From contig NZ_CP024190.1 in the NCBI RefSeq assembly GCF_003391395.1, forward strand, positions 3,038,001 through 3,102,000: a DNA stretch of 64,000 nt, written 5' to 3'. Position numbers and translations under genes: made by a program. Source of the DNA: Mycobacterium marinum (lineage in GTDB: Bacteria; Actinomycetota; Actinomycetes; Mycobacteriales; Mycobacteriaceae). Positions 34,683 through 45,100 of the stretch are shown here, piece after piece. Under the pieces are notes generated by a model. That model did not search any database, was not told where the DNA came from, and was given only the letters and a program-made list of their open reading frames with translations. Each line of letters opens with the position of its first letter. The first letter of the stretch is position 1.

Positions 34683-36515
34683 CTATTTGCCGGGCGGGAG
34701 CTGGCGCGGACCGTCGGGCGACCGCAGCTCGCGTGGGCCCTCCCGTTCGGCCAATTCGCGCCGGCCGTGCTGCTTTGTCGTCCCGACCGGCAGTCCCACC
34801 GCATCTGCGGCAGGCACCTGCCCCAGCGAGGGCTGCCCCACGTGGGTTTCCAGTCCTTCGCCGGCTTCGGCCCAACTGCCGGATTCGGTGTCGCCGCGCG
34901 ACGAAGCGATGCGATTGACGGGGGCTGGAGCATCGGCACCGGCGGATTGGGGTGCGGGCTGCTCGCGATGGTCGTCGGAACTCTCGGTGTTGACCGTTAC
35001 CTTGCGCGTGCGCTTGAACGAAAAAGCGATCTCCTCAACTTCTTCGAACACCTGACGCGCGCTGCGGATCGGCTGCGTGGTGTTGTCGATGACACGCGCG
35101 ACGAATGGGGGCACCAACGGGCGAATCCAGCGCGCCGCGGCTTTTGTGGCGTCAGGAATCGACGGGATCAGCGGCGCCGCGCGGTCCTGCTCGTGCCGCT
35201 CTACCGTCGGGCTCGACTCGACCTGCGCCGGAAGGTGACGCGTCGTGTCAGTGTTGGCTTTCGCTGCCCCGGCCGGCAATTCTGCGACTGCACGGCTGGC
35301 GGCGGCTTCTGCTTCGGCTGCGATCGGCAGATACATGTCTTCCTCCACTGGCTCGTCGGTACGTTGCGACGAAGCGCGCACCGGAAGCTCCAGTGCTTCG
35401 ATGACGCGGCGGCGTTGTTGCTCACGGTCGATTTCGGCCTGGGCCTCGATGGCCATACGGGTCTGATTGAGTTGGTGCTCGGCCCACATGATTTCGGCGG
35501 CCTGGCGCACTTCGGCCCGTTTGACCGCGATAGCGGTGTCCGCGTCGAGCTCGGCACGGTCGCGCTGCGCGCGCGCCGCCGCATGGCGGTCGTGAGTCGT
35601 CTCGCCCCGCCAGAGCCACAGGATCAGCGGCAACAAGTACACAAGCGCAAAGAACGCGATCGTCAGCAGCCGCAACGCCAACGCGCCCTTGCTGGCGAAC
35701 GTCAGCGCGTTCATCGCCACCCAGTGCGTGCCCAGCCCGCCACCAGCATTGGCGACCACCGCGCGTTGGGCTTCGGCCAGCGCTTGCTCATCACGAGCCA
35801 CCTTGGCATCCAGGTCGGATGCTTGGCGATCCCGGGCCGCCAACGCGTTGTCCAACTCGCGTTGCGAGTCCGCGAGAAGCTGATTGGCCGTTCGTGTTTC
35901 GGGTCCGCGACCGGGAATGCCGGTGATCCTGGTCTGTGGGCAGTCCGCCGTGGGGTGGTACTCGCACCGGGCAACCACCAGGGCGCTATCCAGATGGACA
36001 CGAGCTTCTTCCACCGCGTTATCCAGCGAGCGGCGCGCCGTGCGCGACTGCCGTAGCGACTGCGAAGCCGCTGCCACGGCCGGGGCTGTCTGTGCGTTGC
36101 GCAGGGCATGTTCGTCGAGGTATCGCTCAATCGAACCGGAGAATGCGACAAGCGCGGCGAGCTCGCCCACCACCACGCCGACGGCGACCGCGACCGCGGC
36201 GCGTCCCACGATGCTGGGCCAGCGTCGAGTGAGAGCACTAGCGGTGCCGCGGGTAACCGCTCCAATCAGCAAGCCGAACACCAGTGTCACGCCAACCACG
36301 GCCCAGCCGGGCCAGCTCGTCGATTCGCGCACCGCCAGCCCGGCGACGAGCCAGGCCAACACGGCTCCGAAGGCCACAACAGCGCCCGCGACGGCGTGCG
36401 TGGACCTCTCATGGCGCTCACCGAGTTCACGCCAGTGCCCGCCACCAAGCCAGGTGAGCAGCCCCTCGATCCGCGAGGTGGTCGAGCGCTGCTCAGGATA
36501 TTTCTGGGCGCACAT
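34683..36515 (-). CDS. DUF4407-type integral membrane protein (Rv1779c-like)
   Basis: 610 aa. There are three transmembrane segments in the first 125 residues (AGAVVAFGAVLAWLVAGLAV, WAVVGVTLVFGLLIGAV, RAAVAVAVGVVVGELAALVAF). A long coiled-coil-like loop follows (about 130-260), with Cys pairs (RCEYHPTADCPQ) probably outside the membrane. A fourth segment lies near 290-310 (LLTIAFFALVYLLPLILWLW). The cytosolic tail is long, charged and disordered. This layout matches DUF4407 proteins and Rv1779c. Role unknown. Confidence 0.88.
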   Translation of the reverse strand: MCAQKYPEQRSTTSRIEGLLTWLGGGHWRELGERHERSTHAVAGAVVAFGAVLAWLVAGLAVRESTSWPGWAVVGVTLVFGLLIGAVTRGTASALTRRWPSIVGRAAVAVAVGVVVGELAALVAFSGSIERYLDEHALRNAQTAPAVAAASQSLRQSRTARRSLDNAVEEARVHLDSALVVARCEYHPTADCPQTRITGIPGRGPETRTANQLLADSQRELDNALAARDRQASDLDAKVARDEQALAEAQRAVVANAGGGLGTHWVAMNALTFASKGALALRLLTIAFFALVYLLPLILWLWRGETTHDRHAAARAQRDRAELDADTAIAVKRAEVRQAAEIMWAEHQLNQTRMAIEAQAEIDREQQRRRVIEALELPVRASSQRTDEPVEEDMYLPIAAEAEAAASRAVAELPAGAAKANTDTTRHLPAQVESSPTVERHEQDRAAPLIPSIPDATKAAARWIRPLVPPFVARVIDNTTQPIRSARQVFEEVEEIAFSFKRTRKVTVNTESSDDHREQPAPQSAGADAPAPVNRIASSRGDTESGSWAEAGEGLETHVGQPSLGQVPAADAVGLPVGTTKQHGRRELAEREGPRELRSPDGPRQLPPGK

Positions 36516-36751
36516 CAGACTCCAAACACCTCCAATTAGTTCAAGGGTGGCAGGCCGGCGCCCGACACACCGAATCGAGGCGGCCGCATGTGGGGTTGTT
36601 CACAAGTCACCAGCTCATGTTGCAGATCACACAGGTCGATACCCCACCGGCACTCGCTGCGCTGCGCCCAAGTGGCATACAAGTGGCATATTTGTGCGAC
36701 GCGAGCGGATCAGTGTCCATTTCAGCAGGCGACATGAGACGGTATAAACCT

Positions 36752-37315
36752 ATGCAAAATCACGACTACGTCTCCTACGAGGACTTCGGCCGCAGGTTTT
36801 TTGAGGTTGCCGTCACCCCGGACCGCGTCGCGGCGGCGTTCGCCGACATCGCGGGCAGCGAGTTCGCGATGGAACCGATCGCTCAGGGCCCCGGAGGCAT
36901 CGCCAAAGTCAGTGCGAAAGTCAAAATCCAGGATCCGCGGGTGACCCGAAAGGTGGGTGATCTGATCACCTTCGTCATCCACATTCCCTTGTCGATCGAT
37001 CTTCTGTTGGATCTGCGCCTCGACAAGCAACGATTCTCGGTGACCGGTGACATCGCGTTGCGCGCGACCGCGCGCGCCGCCGAGCCGCTACTGCTGATAG
37101 TCGACGTATCGAAACCGCGTCCGTCGGACATCACGGTCAATGTGTCCTCGAAATCCATCAGGGGAGAGGTCCTGCGCATTCTTGCGGGCGTTGACGGTGA
37201 GATCCGGCGTTTCATCGCCCAGTACGTCGCGGACGAGATCGACGCACCGCATTCACAAGCCGCGCAGGTCATCGATGTGGCGACCCAGTTGGACGACGCC
37301 TGGACCGGAATCTAG
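36752..37315 (+). CDS. Conserved hypothetical protein (Rv1780-like)
   Basis: 187 aa from the ATG at 36752 (MQNHDYVSYEDFGRRFF), the same length as Rv1780. An in-frame start at 36590 would add 54 residues with no family support. The middle is beta-rich (KVSAKVKIQDPRVTRKVGDLITFVIHIPLSIDL, VTGDIALRATARA), suggesting a lipid-binding or barrel-like domain, and the C-terminus is helical. No catalytic motif. It diverges from the DUF4407 gene. Confidence 0.82.
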   Translation: MQNHDYVSYEDFGRRFFEVAVTPDRVAAAFADIAGSEFAMEPIAQGPGGIAKVSAKVKIQDPRVTRKVGDLITFVIHIPLSIDLLLDLRLDKQRFSVTGDIALRATARAAEPLLLIVDVSKPRPSDITVNVSSKSIRGEVLRILAGVDGEIRRFIAQYVADEIDAPHSQAAQVIDVATQLDDAWTGI

Positions 37316-37588
37316 CCAGATCCCCTTGGCCCGGCTAGCCGATCGTCGTCAATTCCGTTGTCCGACAGTGCGATCAGTAGCTATCGCCGGGCAGCTCGGG
37401 ACGTCGCGGGGCTGCTGGCCTGATGCGGCAACCGCTGACAACTGCTTAGGGCGCCGGCCCGCTGGGGTCGTTCTCGTTTAGCTGCCGGCCGGGGCTGGGT
37501 ATGCGAACCGGAACGACGCCCCCGGTCCTGTTTGGGTACGAGCGGGTGTCGCCGGCAAGAGGGGCAACAGGGGGAGTGGGGCTGGCTC

Positions 37589-38017
37589 ATGGCTCGCGTG
37601 GAGGTTTCGACGTCATCGGATCTCGACCCGGCTACCGCCTGGACGATCGCTTCGGATCTAGACCGGTTCGATGAGTGGATGACGATCTTCGGCGGCTGGC
37701 GCAGCGAAGTCCCGTCGACGATCGACAAGGGCGTCCGAATCTCGTCGCTGATCAGACTGAAGGGCTTCCGCAACGTCATCGGCTGGACGGTCACCGAATA
37801 CGACCAGCCCAAGTACATAGAGCTGCGGGGGCGTGGGCGGGGCGGAGTGCGGCTCGCGGTGGCAATGACCGTCGCGGCGGGTCACCCGGGATCGGTATTT
37901 CACCTGACCGCCGATATGACGGGGGGTCTGCTAGGTGGGCCGATTGGGCGGCTGGTAGCCAGAATCCTCCGATCCGAGGTGCACACCTCGGTGCGCAACC
38001 TGGCGCAGTTGCGGTAG
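37589..38017 (+). CDS. SRPBCC/START-like polyketide cyclase-type protein
   Basis: 142 aa from the ATG at 37589. The sequence ARVEVSTSSDLDPATAWTIASDLDRFDEWMTIFGGW is the typical SRPBCC opening, where a helix-grip fold forms a hydrophobic ligand pocket. It ends with a long helix (RLVARILRSEVHTSVRNLAQL). The ligand is unknown. It is convergent with malQ and 273 bases downstream of the Rv1780-like gene. Confidence 0.82.
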   Translation: MARVEVSTSSDLDPATAWTIASDLDRFDEWMTIFGGWRSEVPSTIDKGVRISSLIRLKGFRNVIGWTVTEYDQPKYIELRGRGRGGVRLAVAMTVAAGHPGSVFHLTADMTGGLLGGPIGRLVARILRSEVHTSVRNLAQLR

Positions 38018-38124
38018 TCCAGAGCGATGGCCTGGCTTGAATCTGCAGTCACACAACGGTTTTAGTGAGACAGCTGGCAGCGGCCAACTTGGCGCCACGC
38101 CCGTGGCGGCCGAAGCCGACCGGA

Positions 38125-40296
38125 CTACCGGATACTTTCTGGCGTCGTCTGATCGCGAACGGCGTTGGCCAGCCTGGCGGCCCTGGCATTGCTGAAGATG
38201 TCTTCCAGCAACACCTGGCGGCCGTCGGGGCCGGCCAGCGGAACTCGCCAGTTCGGATACTCGTCTGTGGTTCCCGGCTGATTTTGGGTCTGCCGATCGC
38301 CAACCGCGTCGGTCAGTGCCACCCCCAGCAGCCGTGACGGTGTCCTCCCCAGGTAGCGATACAGCGCGAGCACGACCTGTTCGGGGTCGTCTTCCGGCTC
38401 GGCTGTCACGCCGGCTCCGGCCGCTTGGTCGAGTAGGCCAACGCGGCGCAATTCCGCTAGCCAGGCGGCTCGCTCCGCCCGGTATGCCTCCAATTCGACC
38501 TCCACCGGTCGGGTCAACAGCCCCAGCGTTTCGCGCAATCGCACGTGGTCGCCGGCCAGGTACCCGGCTGTCGGCGGAAGATCGTGCGTGGTTACCGACG
38601 ACAAGCAGTACTCCCGCCAGCGTTCGGCCGGAAGCGGGTCACCGTTTCCGTCCCGGTCGAGCTCAAACCACAAGATCGAGGTGCCGAGCAAGCCGCGCAG
38701 GAGTAAGTAGTCACGCACCCAAGGTTCGACGGTGCCGAGATCCTCGCCGACGACCACGGCTCCGGCGCGATGCGCTTCCAGCGCGACGATGCCAATCATG
38801 GCCTCGTGGTCATAGCGCACATAAGTACCCTCGGTTGGGGCGGCTCCCTCGGGAATCCACCAGAGCCGGAACAGCCCGATGATGTGGTCGATCCGGACCC
38901 CGCCTGAGTGCCGCAGCACAGCCTGGATGAGCGCGCGAAACGGCTGGTACTCCTGCCGCTCGAGTCGGTCCGGCCGCCATGGCGGCTGCGACCAGTCCTG
39001 CCCGAGCTGATTGAACTCATCCGGGGGTGCGCCCGCGGTGACGCCCAAGGCCAGCACGTCCTGTAGGGCCCACGCGTCGGCTCCGTTGGGGTGAACACCC
39101 ACAGCGAGGTCATGCATGATCCCCAGCGACATGCCGGCACCGGTCGCCTCCGACTGCGCCGCGGCGAGCTGCTCGTCGAGCTGCCACTGCAACCACCGGT
39201 GGAAGTCGATGGCATCCGCGTGCTTGGCCGCGAAAGCCGCGATGCCAGAGGCGTCGGGATGCTGCAGCGGCTTCGGCCAACGGTGCCAGTCATCGCCGTA
39301 CCGCTCGGCCAGCGCGCACCAGGTGGCGAAGTCGTCCAACGCTCGGCCCTGCCGGTCGCAGAACGCGGTATAGGCCAGCTCACGCCCCGCCGAGCGGGGT
39401 ACCCGGTGGACCAGGGCGAGGGCTGCGCGCTTGGCCGCCCATATCCCGTCGCGGTCGATGACGGCGACCTGGTCCGCCCCCCGTTGCACGTTCTCACGTA
39501 GTTGGCGTACCCGCCCTCGTTTGGGTAGTTCGGCGTATTCCGGAATCGCCTCGACACGAAGGTAGATCGGATTGAAGAACCGCCGGGATGTCGGCAGATA
39601 GGGCGAGGGCTCCATGGGCGCGGTCGGCGCCGCCGCATGCAGCGGGTTGACCAATACATAGTCGGCGCCGTGGCGGTAGGCCGACCAGAGCGACAAGTCA
39701 GTCAGGTCCGTCAGGTCACCGATACCCCAGGACCGCCGCGATCGGACGCTATAGAGCTGCGTGGCCAGGCCCCAGGCTCGACGGTTTCCGAGCTTTTCCG
39801 GCAGCCCCAGCCAATCCGGGGTGATGATGAGGGCCGTGCTGGTCTCGTAGTCGTGGGATCGCAGATACACCCGGTGGTAGCCGATCGGCAGATCGGTGGG
39901 CAGCACGAAGCTGGCTTCGCCGATCCAGCGACCGTCCAGCTCGAACGGCGCAGCGAAGTTGTCGATCTGTGCCACCTCGCCACGCAGCGTGCCATCCTCG
40001 AGTTGCAGCCAGACGTCAGCCGGAGCGCCGTGAGTGACATGCACCCAAAAACGTGTCTGCGCGCCAGCACGCGAGACGATGGTCGCCGGCAACGAGCGCG
40101 TCCAATACGACCGCAGGTTCTCGGTCAGGGCGGCGTTGCGCCGCTGCTCGGTGTCCGCCCGAACGCCGAGGGCAGCCAGCACAGCCACCAAAGTGTCCTG
40201 AGAGACGGGTATGCACTGGCCGCTCCAGTCCTGGAATTCGGTGGCGATGCCGTACCGGCGGGCGAGTTCGACCAGCGAGGGCGCAAGCTCCGTCAT
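38125..40296 (-). CDS. malQ: 4-alpha-glucanotransferase (amylomaltase)
   Basis: 723 aa from the ATG at 40296, close to the 724 aa of M. tuberculosis MalQ (Rv1781c). It is a GH77 enzyme. WGLATQLYSVRSRRSWGIGDLTDL and NPLHAAAPTAPMEPSPYLPTSRRFFNPIYL form the start of the barrel. The catalytic nucleophile lies in VRIDHIIGLFRLWWIP, the acid/base in VVVGEDLGTVEPWVRDYL and the third carboxylate in TTHDLPPTAGYL. It transfers alpha-1,4-glucan segments in glycogen and maltodextrin metabolism. It has an N-terminal extra domain of about 150 residues, as in bacterial MalQ. It diverges from eccB5 across 324 bases. Confidence 0.95.
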   Translation of the reverse strand: MTELAPSLVELARRYGIATEFQDWSGQCIPVSQDTLVAVLAALGVRADTEQRRNAALTENLRSYWTRSLPATIVSRAGAQTRFWVHVTHGAPADVWLQLEDGTLRGEVAQIDNFAAPFELDGRWIGEASFVLPTDLPIGYHRVYLRSHDYETSTALIITPDWLGLPEKLGNRRAWGLATQLYSVRSRRSWGIGDLTDLTDLSLWSAYRHGADYVLVNPLHAAAPTAPMEPSPYLPTSRRFFNPIYLRVEAIPEYAELPKRGRVRQLRENVQRGADQVAVIDRDGIWAAKRAALALVHRVPRSAGRELAYTAFCDRQGRALDDFATWCALAERYGDDWHRWPKPLQHPDASGIAAFAAKHADAIDFHRWLQWQLDEQLAAAQSEATGAGMSLGIMHDLAVGVHPNGADAWALQDVLALGVTAGAPPDEFNQLGQDWSQPPWRPDRLERQEYQPFRALIQAVLRHSGGVRIDHIIGLFRLWWIPEGAAPTEGTYVRYDHEAMIGIVALEAHRAGAVVVGEDLGTVEPWVRDYLLLRGLLGTSILWFELDRDGNGDPLPAERWREYCLSSVTTHDLPPTAGYLAGDHVRLRETLGLLTRPVEVELEAYRAERAAWLAELRRVGLLDQAAGAGVTAEPEDDPEQVVLALYRYLGRTPSRLLGVALTDAVGDRQTQNQPGTTDEYPNWRVPLAGPDGRQVLLEDIFSNARAARLANAVRDQTTPESIR

Positions 40297-40620
40297 GTCG
40301 CCCATCTTGCGTCCAACCCTGAGGACGCGCCGCGCGCAGGGCGACCTTGACCGGGCCCACCCACCCGACATCGACCGCATCGTCGCACTGCGCCGCAGGT
40401 CAGCGACCTGCGGCCGGGTGTTTGCCACTTGGCGCGCCACGCCGGCGATTCGCCGCTAACATGCACAGGAGACACAGCGAATCCTTGGGGGGTCCAGCAC
40501 GGTCAGCGTCGCATGGCGACTTCTGGCCCGGTGCCCTACGGTTGTCAACGTGATCAGCGTTACGCCGGGTATCCAGGCCAGCATCCAGGCGTTCTGAAAC
40601 AGACCGAAAGGTGATCTAAC
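40297..40620. promoter_or_regulatory. Divergent promoter region, malQ / eccB5
   Basis: 324 bases without a gene; short ORFs are shadows. It must hold the first ESX-5 promoter. GAAAGGTGAT lies 5-14 bases before the eccB5 GTG and serves as its ribosome-binding site. I see no convincing -10/-35 pair. Confidence 0.4.
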
Positions 40621-42144
40621 GTGGCTGAACAAGGCCGCGGACAGCGGGGGTCAGGCTACGGCCTCGGGTTGTCGACGCGGACGCAGGTAACGGGTTATCA
40701 GTTCCTGGCCCGTCGAACCGCGATGGCATTAACCCGCTGGCGCGTGCGGATGGAAATCGAGCCAGGCCGTCGTCAGACGCTTGCCGTCGTTGCATCGGTG
40801 TCGGCGGCGTTGGTGATCTGCCTGGGAGCGCTGCTCTGGTCGTTCATCAGCCCCTCTGGCCAAATCAACGATTCCCCGATCATCGCCGACCGCGATTCCG
40901 GCGCTCTATATGTTCGGGTAGGGGACCGGCTGTACCCAGCGCTCAACCTGGCGTCGGCACGACTGATCACCGGGCGGGCTTCCAACCCGCATCTGGTTCG
41001 GGGAAGCCAGATCGACTCGATGCCACATGGGCCGCTGGTGGGTATCCCCGGCGCGCCGTCGGACTTCGATCCAGCAAGTCCTGCCACGTCGTCCTGGCTG
41101 GTGTGCGACACCGTGGCGGGTCCGTCGACCATGCCGCAGTCGCCGCACGGCGTAACGGTGACCGTCATCGACGGCACACCCGACCTAACTGGTCACCGGC
41201 GGGTCCTGAAGGGCTCCGACGCGGTGGTCTTGCGCTACGGGGGTGATGCCTGGGTGATCCGCGAAGGACGTCGCTCCCGCATCGACGCCACAGACCGGTC
41301 GGTACTGCTGCCGTTGGGGCTGACGCCCGAACAAGTCACTCAGGCACGTCCGATGAGCCATGCGCTCTACGACGCGCTGCCGGTTGGGCCGGAGTTGGTG
41401 GTTCCGGAGGTGCCCGATGACGGTGCGGCGGCGACGTTCCCGGGTGCGCCCGGGCCCGTCGGGACGGTGATCGTCACGCCTCAGATCAGTGGACCGCAGC
41501 AGTATTCGCTGGTCTTGACCGACGGTGTGCAGACTCTCCCGCCACTGGTGGCCCAGATCCTGCAAAACGCGGGACGCCCGGGCAACACCAAGCCAGTCAC
41601 GGTGCAGCCCTCCTCGCTGGCCAAGATGCCGGTGGTCAACAGGCTGGATCTGTCCGCCTACCCCGACGACCCGCTGAATGTGATGGACATTCGGGACAAT
41701 CCCTCAACCTGCTGGTGGTGGGAACGGACCGCCGGCGAGAACCGGTCGCGGGTTCAGGTGATTTCCGGACCCAACATTCCAGTCGCGCCACACGAGATGA
41801 ACAAAGTGGTCGACTTGGTGAAGGCCGACATGTCCGGCCGCGAGGCTGACCAGGTCTATTTCGGCCCCAACTTTGCGAACTTCGTCGCCGTTACCGGAAA
41901 CAACCCGGCCGCCCAGACGACCGAATCGCTGTGGTGGCTCACCGAAGCCGGTGCGCGATTCGGGGTTGAGGACACCAAAGAAGCGCGTGAAGCGTTGGGA
42001 TTGGGGTTGACGCCCAGCCCGGCACCCTGGGTGGTGTTACGGCTATTGCCGCAAGGCCCGACGTTGTCACGTGCGGATGCCTTGGTGGAGCACGACACGC
42101 TACCGATGGATATGAGCCCAGCAGAGTTGGTGGTACCGAAGTGA
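40621..42144 (+). CDS. eccB5: ESX-5 core membrane protein EccB5
   Basis: 507 aa from a GTG. A short cytosolic N-terminus ending in MALTRWRVRMEIEPGRRQ precedes one transmembrane helix (about residues 55-78, LAVVASVSAALVICLGALLW), and the rest is the large periplasmic domain. TSSWLVCDT (Cys about 162) and STCWWW (about 365) hold the disulfide cysteines known in EccB. It forms the ESX-5 membrane complex with EccC5, EccD5 and EccE5. The stop overlaps the eccC5 GTG (GTGA), so the two are translationally coupled. Length matches Rv1782. Confidence 0.96.
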   Translation: MAEQGRGQRGSGYGLGLSTRTQVTGYQFLARRTAMALTRWRVRMEIEPGRRQTLAVVASVSAALVICLGALLWSFISPSGQINDSPIIADRDSGALYVRVGDRLYPALNLASARLITGRASNPHLVRGSQIDSMPHGPLVGIPGAPSDFDPASPATSSWLVCDTVAGPSTMPQSPHGVTVTVIDGTPDLTGHRRVLKGSDAVVLRYGGDAWVIREGRRSRIDATDRSVLLPLGLTPEQVTQARPMSHALYDALPVGPELVVPEVPDDGAAATFPGAPGPVGTVIVTPQISGPQQYSLVLTDGVQTLPPLVAQILQNAGRPGNTKPVTVQPSSLAKMPVVNRLDLSAYPDDPLNVMDIRDNPSTCWWWERTAGENRSRVQVISGPNIPVAPHEMNKVVDLVKADMSGREADQVYFGPNFANFVAVTGNNPAAQTTESLWWLTEAGARFGVEDTKEAREALGLGLTPSPAPWVVLRLLPQGPTLSRADALVEHDTLPMDMSPAELVVPK

Positions 42145-45100
42145 AACGTGGATTCGCCCGGCCGACGCCCGAGAAGGCGCCGGTAATCAAGCCCGAAAAC
42201 ATCGTTCTGCCAACACCGTTAAGCATCCCCCCGCCAGAGGGGAAGCCCTGGTGGTTGATCGTCGTTGGTGTCGTCGTGGTCGGCCTGCTTGGCGGCATGG
42301 TGGCCATGGTGTTTGCCAGCGGTTCGCACGTTTTCGGCGGCGTCGGCTCGATTTTCCCCATCTTCATGATGGTCGGAATCATGATGATGATGTTCCGCAG
42401 CGTCGGCGCGGGCGGACAGCAGCAGATGAGCCGCCCCAAGCTCGACGCGATGCGGGCCCAGTTCATGCTGATGCTGGACATGCTGCGCGAGACGGCTCAG
42501 GAGTCTGCGGACAGCATGGACTCCAACTATCGCTGGTTCCATCCGGCGCCTAGCACCCTGGCAGCGGCTGTCGGTTCGCCGCGAATGTGGGAACGCAAAC
42601 CCGACGGCAAAGACCTCAACTTCGGGGTCGTGCGCGTCGGTGTCGGCATGACCCGCCCCGAGGTGACCTGGGGTGAGCCGCAGAACATGCCGACCGACAT
42701 CGAACTCGAGCCGGTGACCGGTAAGGCGTTGCAGGAATTTGGGCGCTATCAAAGCGTCGTCTACAACCTGCCCAAGATGATTTCGCTGCTCGTTGAACCC
42801 TGGTATGCCCTGGTCGGAGAGCGCGAGCAGGCGTTGGGACTGATGCGTGCGATCATCTGCCAGCTCACCTTTTCACACGGGCCTGACCACGTGCAGTTCA
42901 TCGTCGTCAGTTCCGATCTGGACGAGTGGGAATGGGTGAAGTGGCTTCCGCACTTCGGTGACTCACGGCGCTACGACGCAGCGGGCAACGCGCGGATGGT
43001 TTACAGCTCGGTGCGTGAGTTCGCCGCCGAGCAAGCCGAGCTGTTCGCCGGACGCGGGTCCTTCACGCCACGGCACGCCAGTTCCTCGGCACAGACGCCG
43101 ACCCCGCACACCGTGATCATCTGTGATGTCGATGACCCGCAGTGGGAGTACGTGATCAGCGCAGAGGGCGTCGACGGGGTGACGTTCTTCGACCTGACCG
43201 GCTCCCCGATGTGGACGAACGTCCCGGAGCGGAAGTTGGAGTTCGACAAGACTGGTGTGATCGAGGCGCTGCCCCGCGACCGCGACACCTGGATGGTGAT
43301 CGACGACAACGCCTGGTTCTTCGCCCTGACCGACCACGTGAGCATCGCGGAGGCGGAGGAGTTCGGTCAGAAGTTGGCCCAGTGGCGGCTGGCCGAGGCA
43401 TACGAAGAGATCGGTCAGCGGGTTGCCCACATTGGCGCTCGGGACATCTTGGCCTACTACGGCATCGACGACCCGGGCAACATCGACTTCGACTATTTGT
43501 GGGGGAGCCGCACTGACAGCATGGGCCGGTCGCGGTTGCGGGCGCCGTTCGGCAACCGATCCGACAACGGTGAGCTGCTGTTCTTGGACATGAAGTCCCT
43601 CGACGAAGGTGGTGACGGCCCGCACGGGGTCATGTCGGGTACCACGGGTTCCGGTAAGTCGACGCTGGTGCGAACCGTGATCGAATCGCTGATGCTCGGA
43701 CATCCGCCCGAGGAGCTGCAGTTCGTGCTGGCCGACCTCAAGGGTGGTTCCGCGGTCAAGCCGTTCGCCGGCGTGCCACACGTCTCGCGAATCATCACCG
43801 ACCTGGAAGAAGACCAGGCGCTGATGGAACGCTTCCTAGACGCCTTGTGGGGTGAGATCGCCCGGCGCAAGGCGATCTGTGACAGCGCGGGTGTGGACGA
43901 CGCCAAGGAGTACAACTCGGTTCGCGGCAGGATGCGTGCACGCGGCCAGGACATGGCGCCGCTGCCGATGCTCGTGGTGGTCATCGACGAGTTCTACGAG
44001 TGGTTCCGCATTATGCCGACGGCGGTCGACGTGCTCGACTCGATCGGCCGGCAGGGTCGTGCCTATTGGATCCATTTGATGATGGCCTCGCAGACCATTG
44101 AGAGCCGTGCCGAAAAGCTCATGGAGAACATGGGTTACCGCCTGGTGCTGAAGGCACGTACTGCCGGGGCCGCCCAGGCGGCGGGTGTGCCCAACGCGGT
44201 GAATCTGCCGGCGCAGGCAGGTCTGGGCTACTTCCGGAAGAGTCTCGAAGACATCATCCGGTTCCAGGCCGAGTTCCTTTGGCGGGACTACTTCCAGCCC
44301 GGCATCACCGTCGACGGCGAGGAAGCGCCGGTGTTGGTGCACAGCATCGACTACATTCGCCCGCAGTTGTTCACCAACTCATTCACCCCACTCGAGGTGA
44401 CGGTGGGCGGACCCGAGATAGACAAGGTGGTCGCGCACGCCAACGGCGAAGTGGTCGAAGAGGCCGAGGCCGAAGCCGAGGAAGAAGGCATCCGGGTGCC
44501 CAAGGTGGGCACCGTGATCATCGATCAGTTGCGCAGGATCAACTTCGAGCCCTACCGGCTGTGGCAACCGCCGCTGACCCAGCCTGTCGCGATCGACGAC
44601 CTGGTCAACCGGTTCCTCGGGCATCCGTGGCAGAAGGAGTATGGGTCCGCTCGGAACCTGGTGTTCCCGATCGGAGTCATTGACCGCCCGTTCAAGCATG
44701 ACCAGCCGCCGTGGACCGTGGACACCTCTGGTCCCGGGTCCAACGTGCTGATTTTGGGCGCGGGTGGATCGGGCAAGACGACCGCGCTGCAGACACTGAT
44801 TTCCTCGGCGGCACTGACTCACACGCCCGATCAAGTTCAGTTCTACTGCCTGGCGTACAGCAGCACCGCGTTGACCACGGTTTCCAAGCTGCCTCACGTG
44901 GGTGAGGTGGCTGGCCCGACGGACCCGTATGGCGTGCGTCGGACGGTGGCCGAGCTGCTGGCCTTGGTGCGTGAGCGCAAGCGCAGCTTCCTGGAATACG
45001 GAATTGCCTCGATGGAGATGTTCCGTCGGCGCAAATTCGGTGGGGAAGCCGGTCCGGTGCCCAACGATGGCTTCGGCGATGTGTACCTGGTGATCGACAA

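Noticed and set aside
34465..34875. N-terminal extension of the Rv1778c-like protein
   Set aside because: Arg/Gly-rich sequence overlapping the next gene on the same strand; the ATG at 34464 gives the exact family length.
36590..36751. Upstream start for the Rv1780-like gene
   Set aside because: Adds 54 residues not expected for the family; the ATG at 36752 gives 187 aa as in Rv1780.
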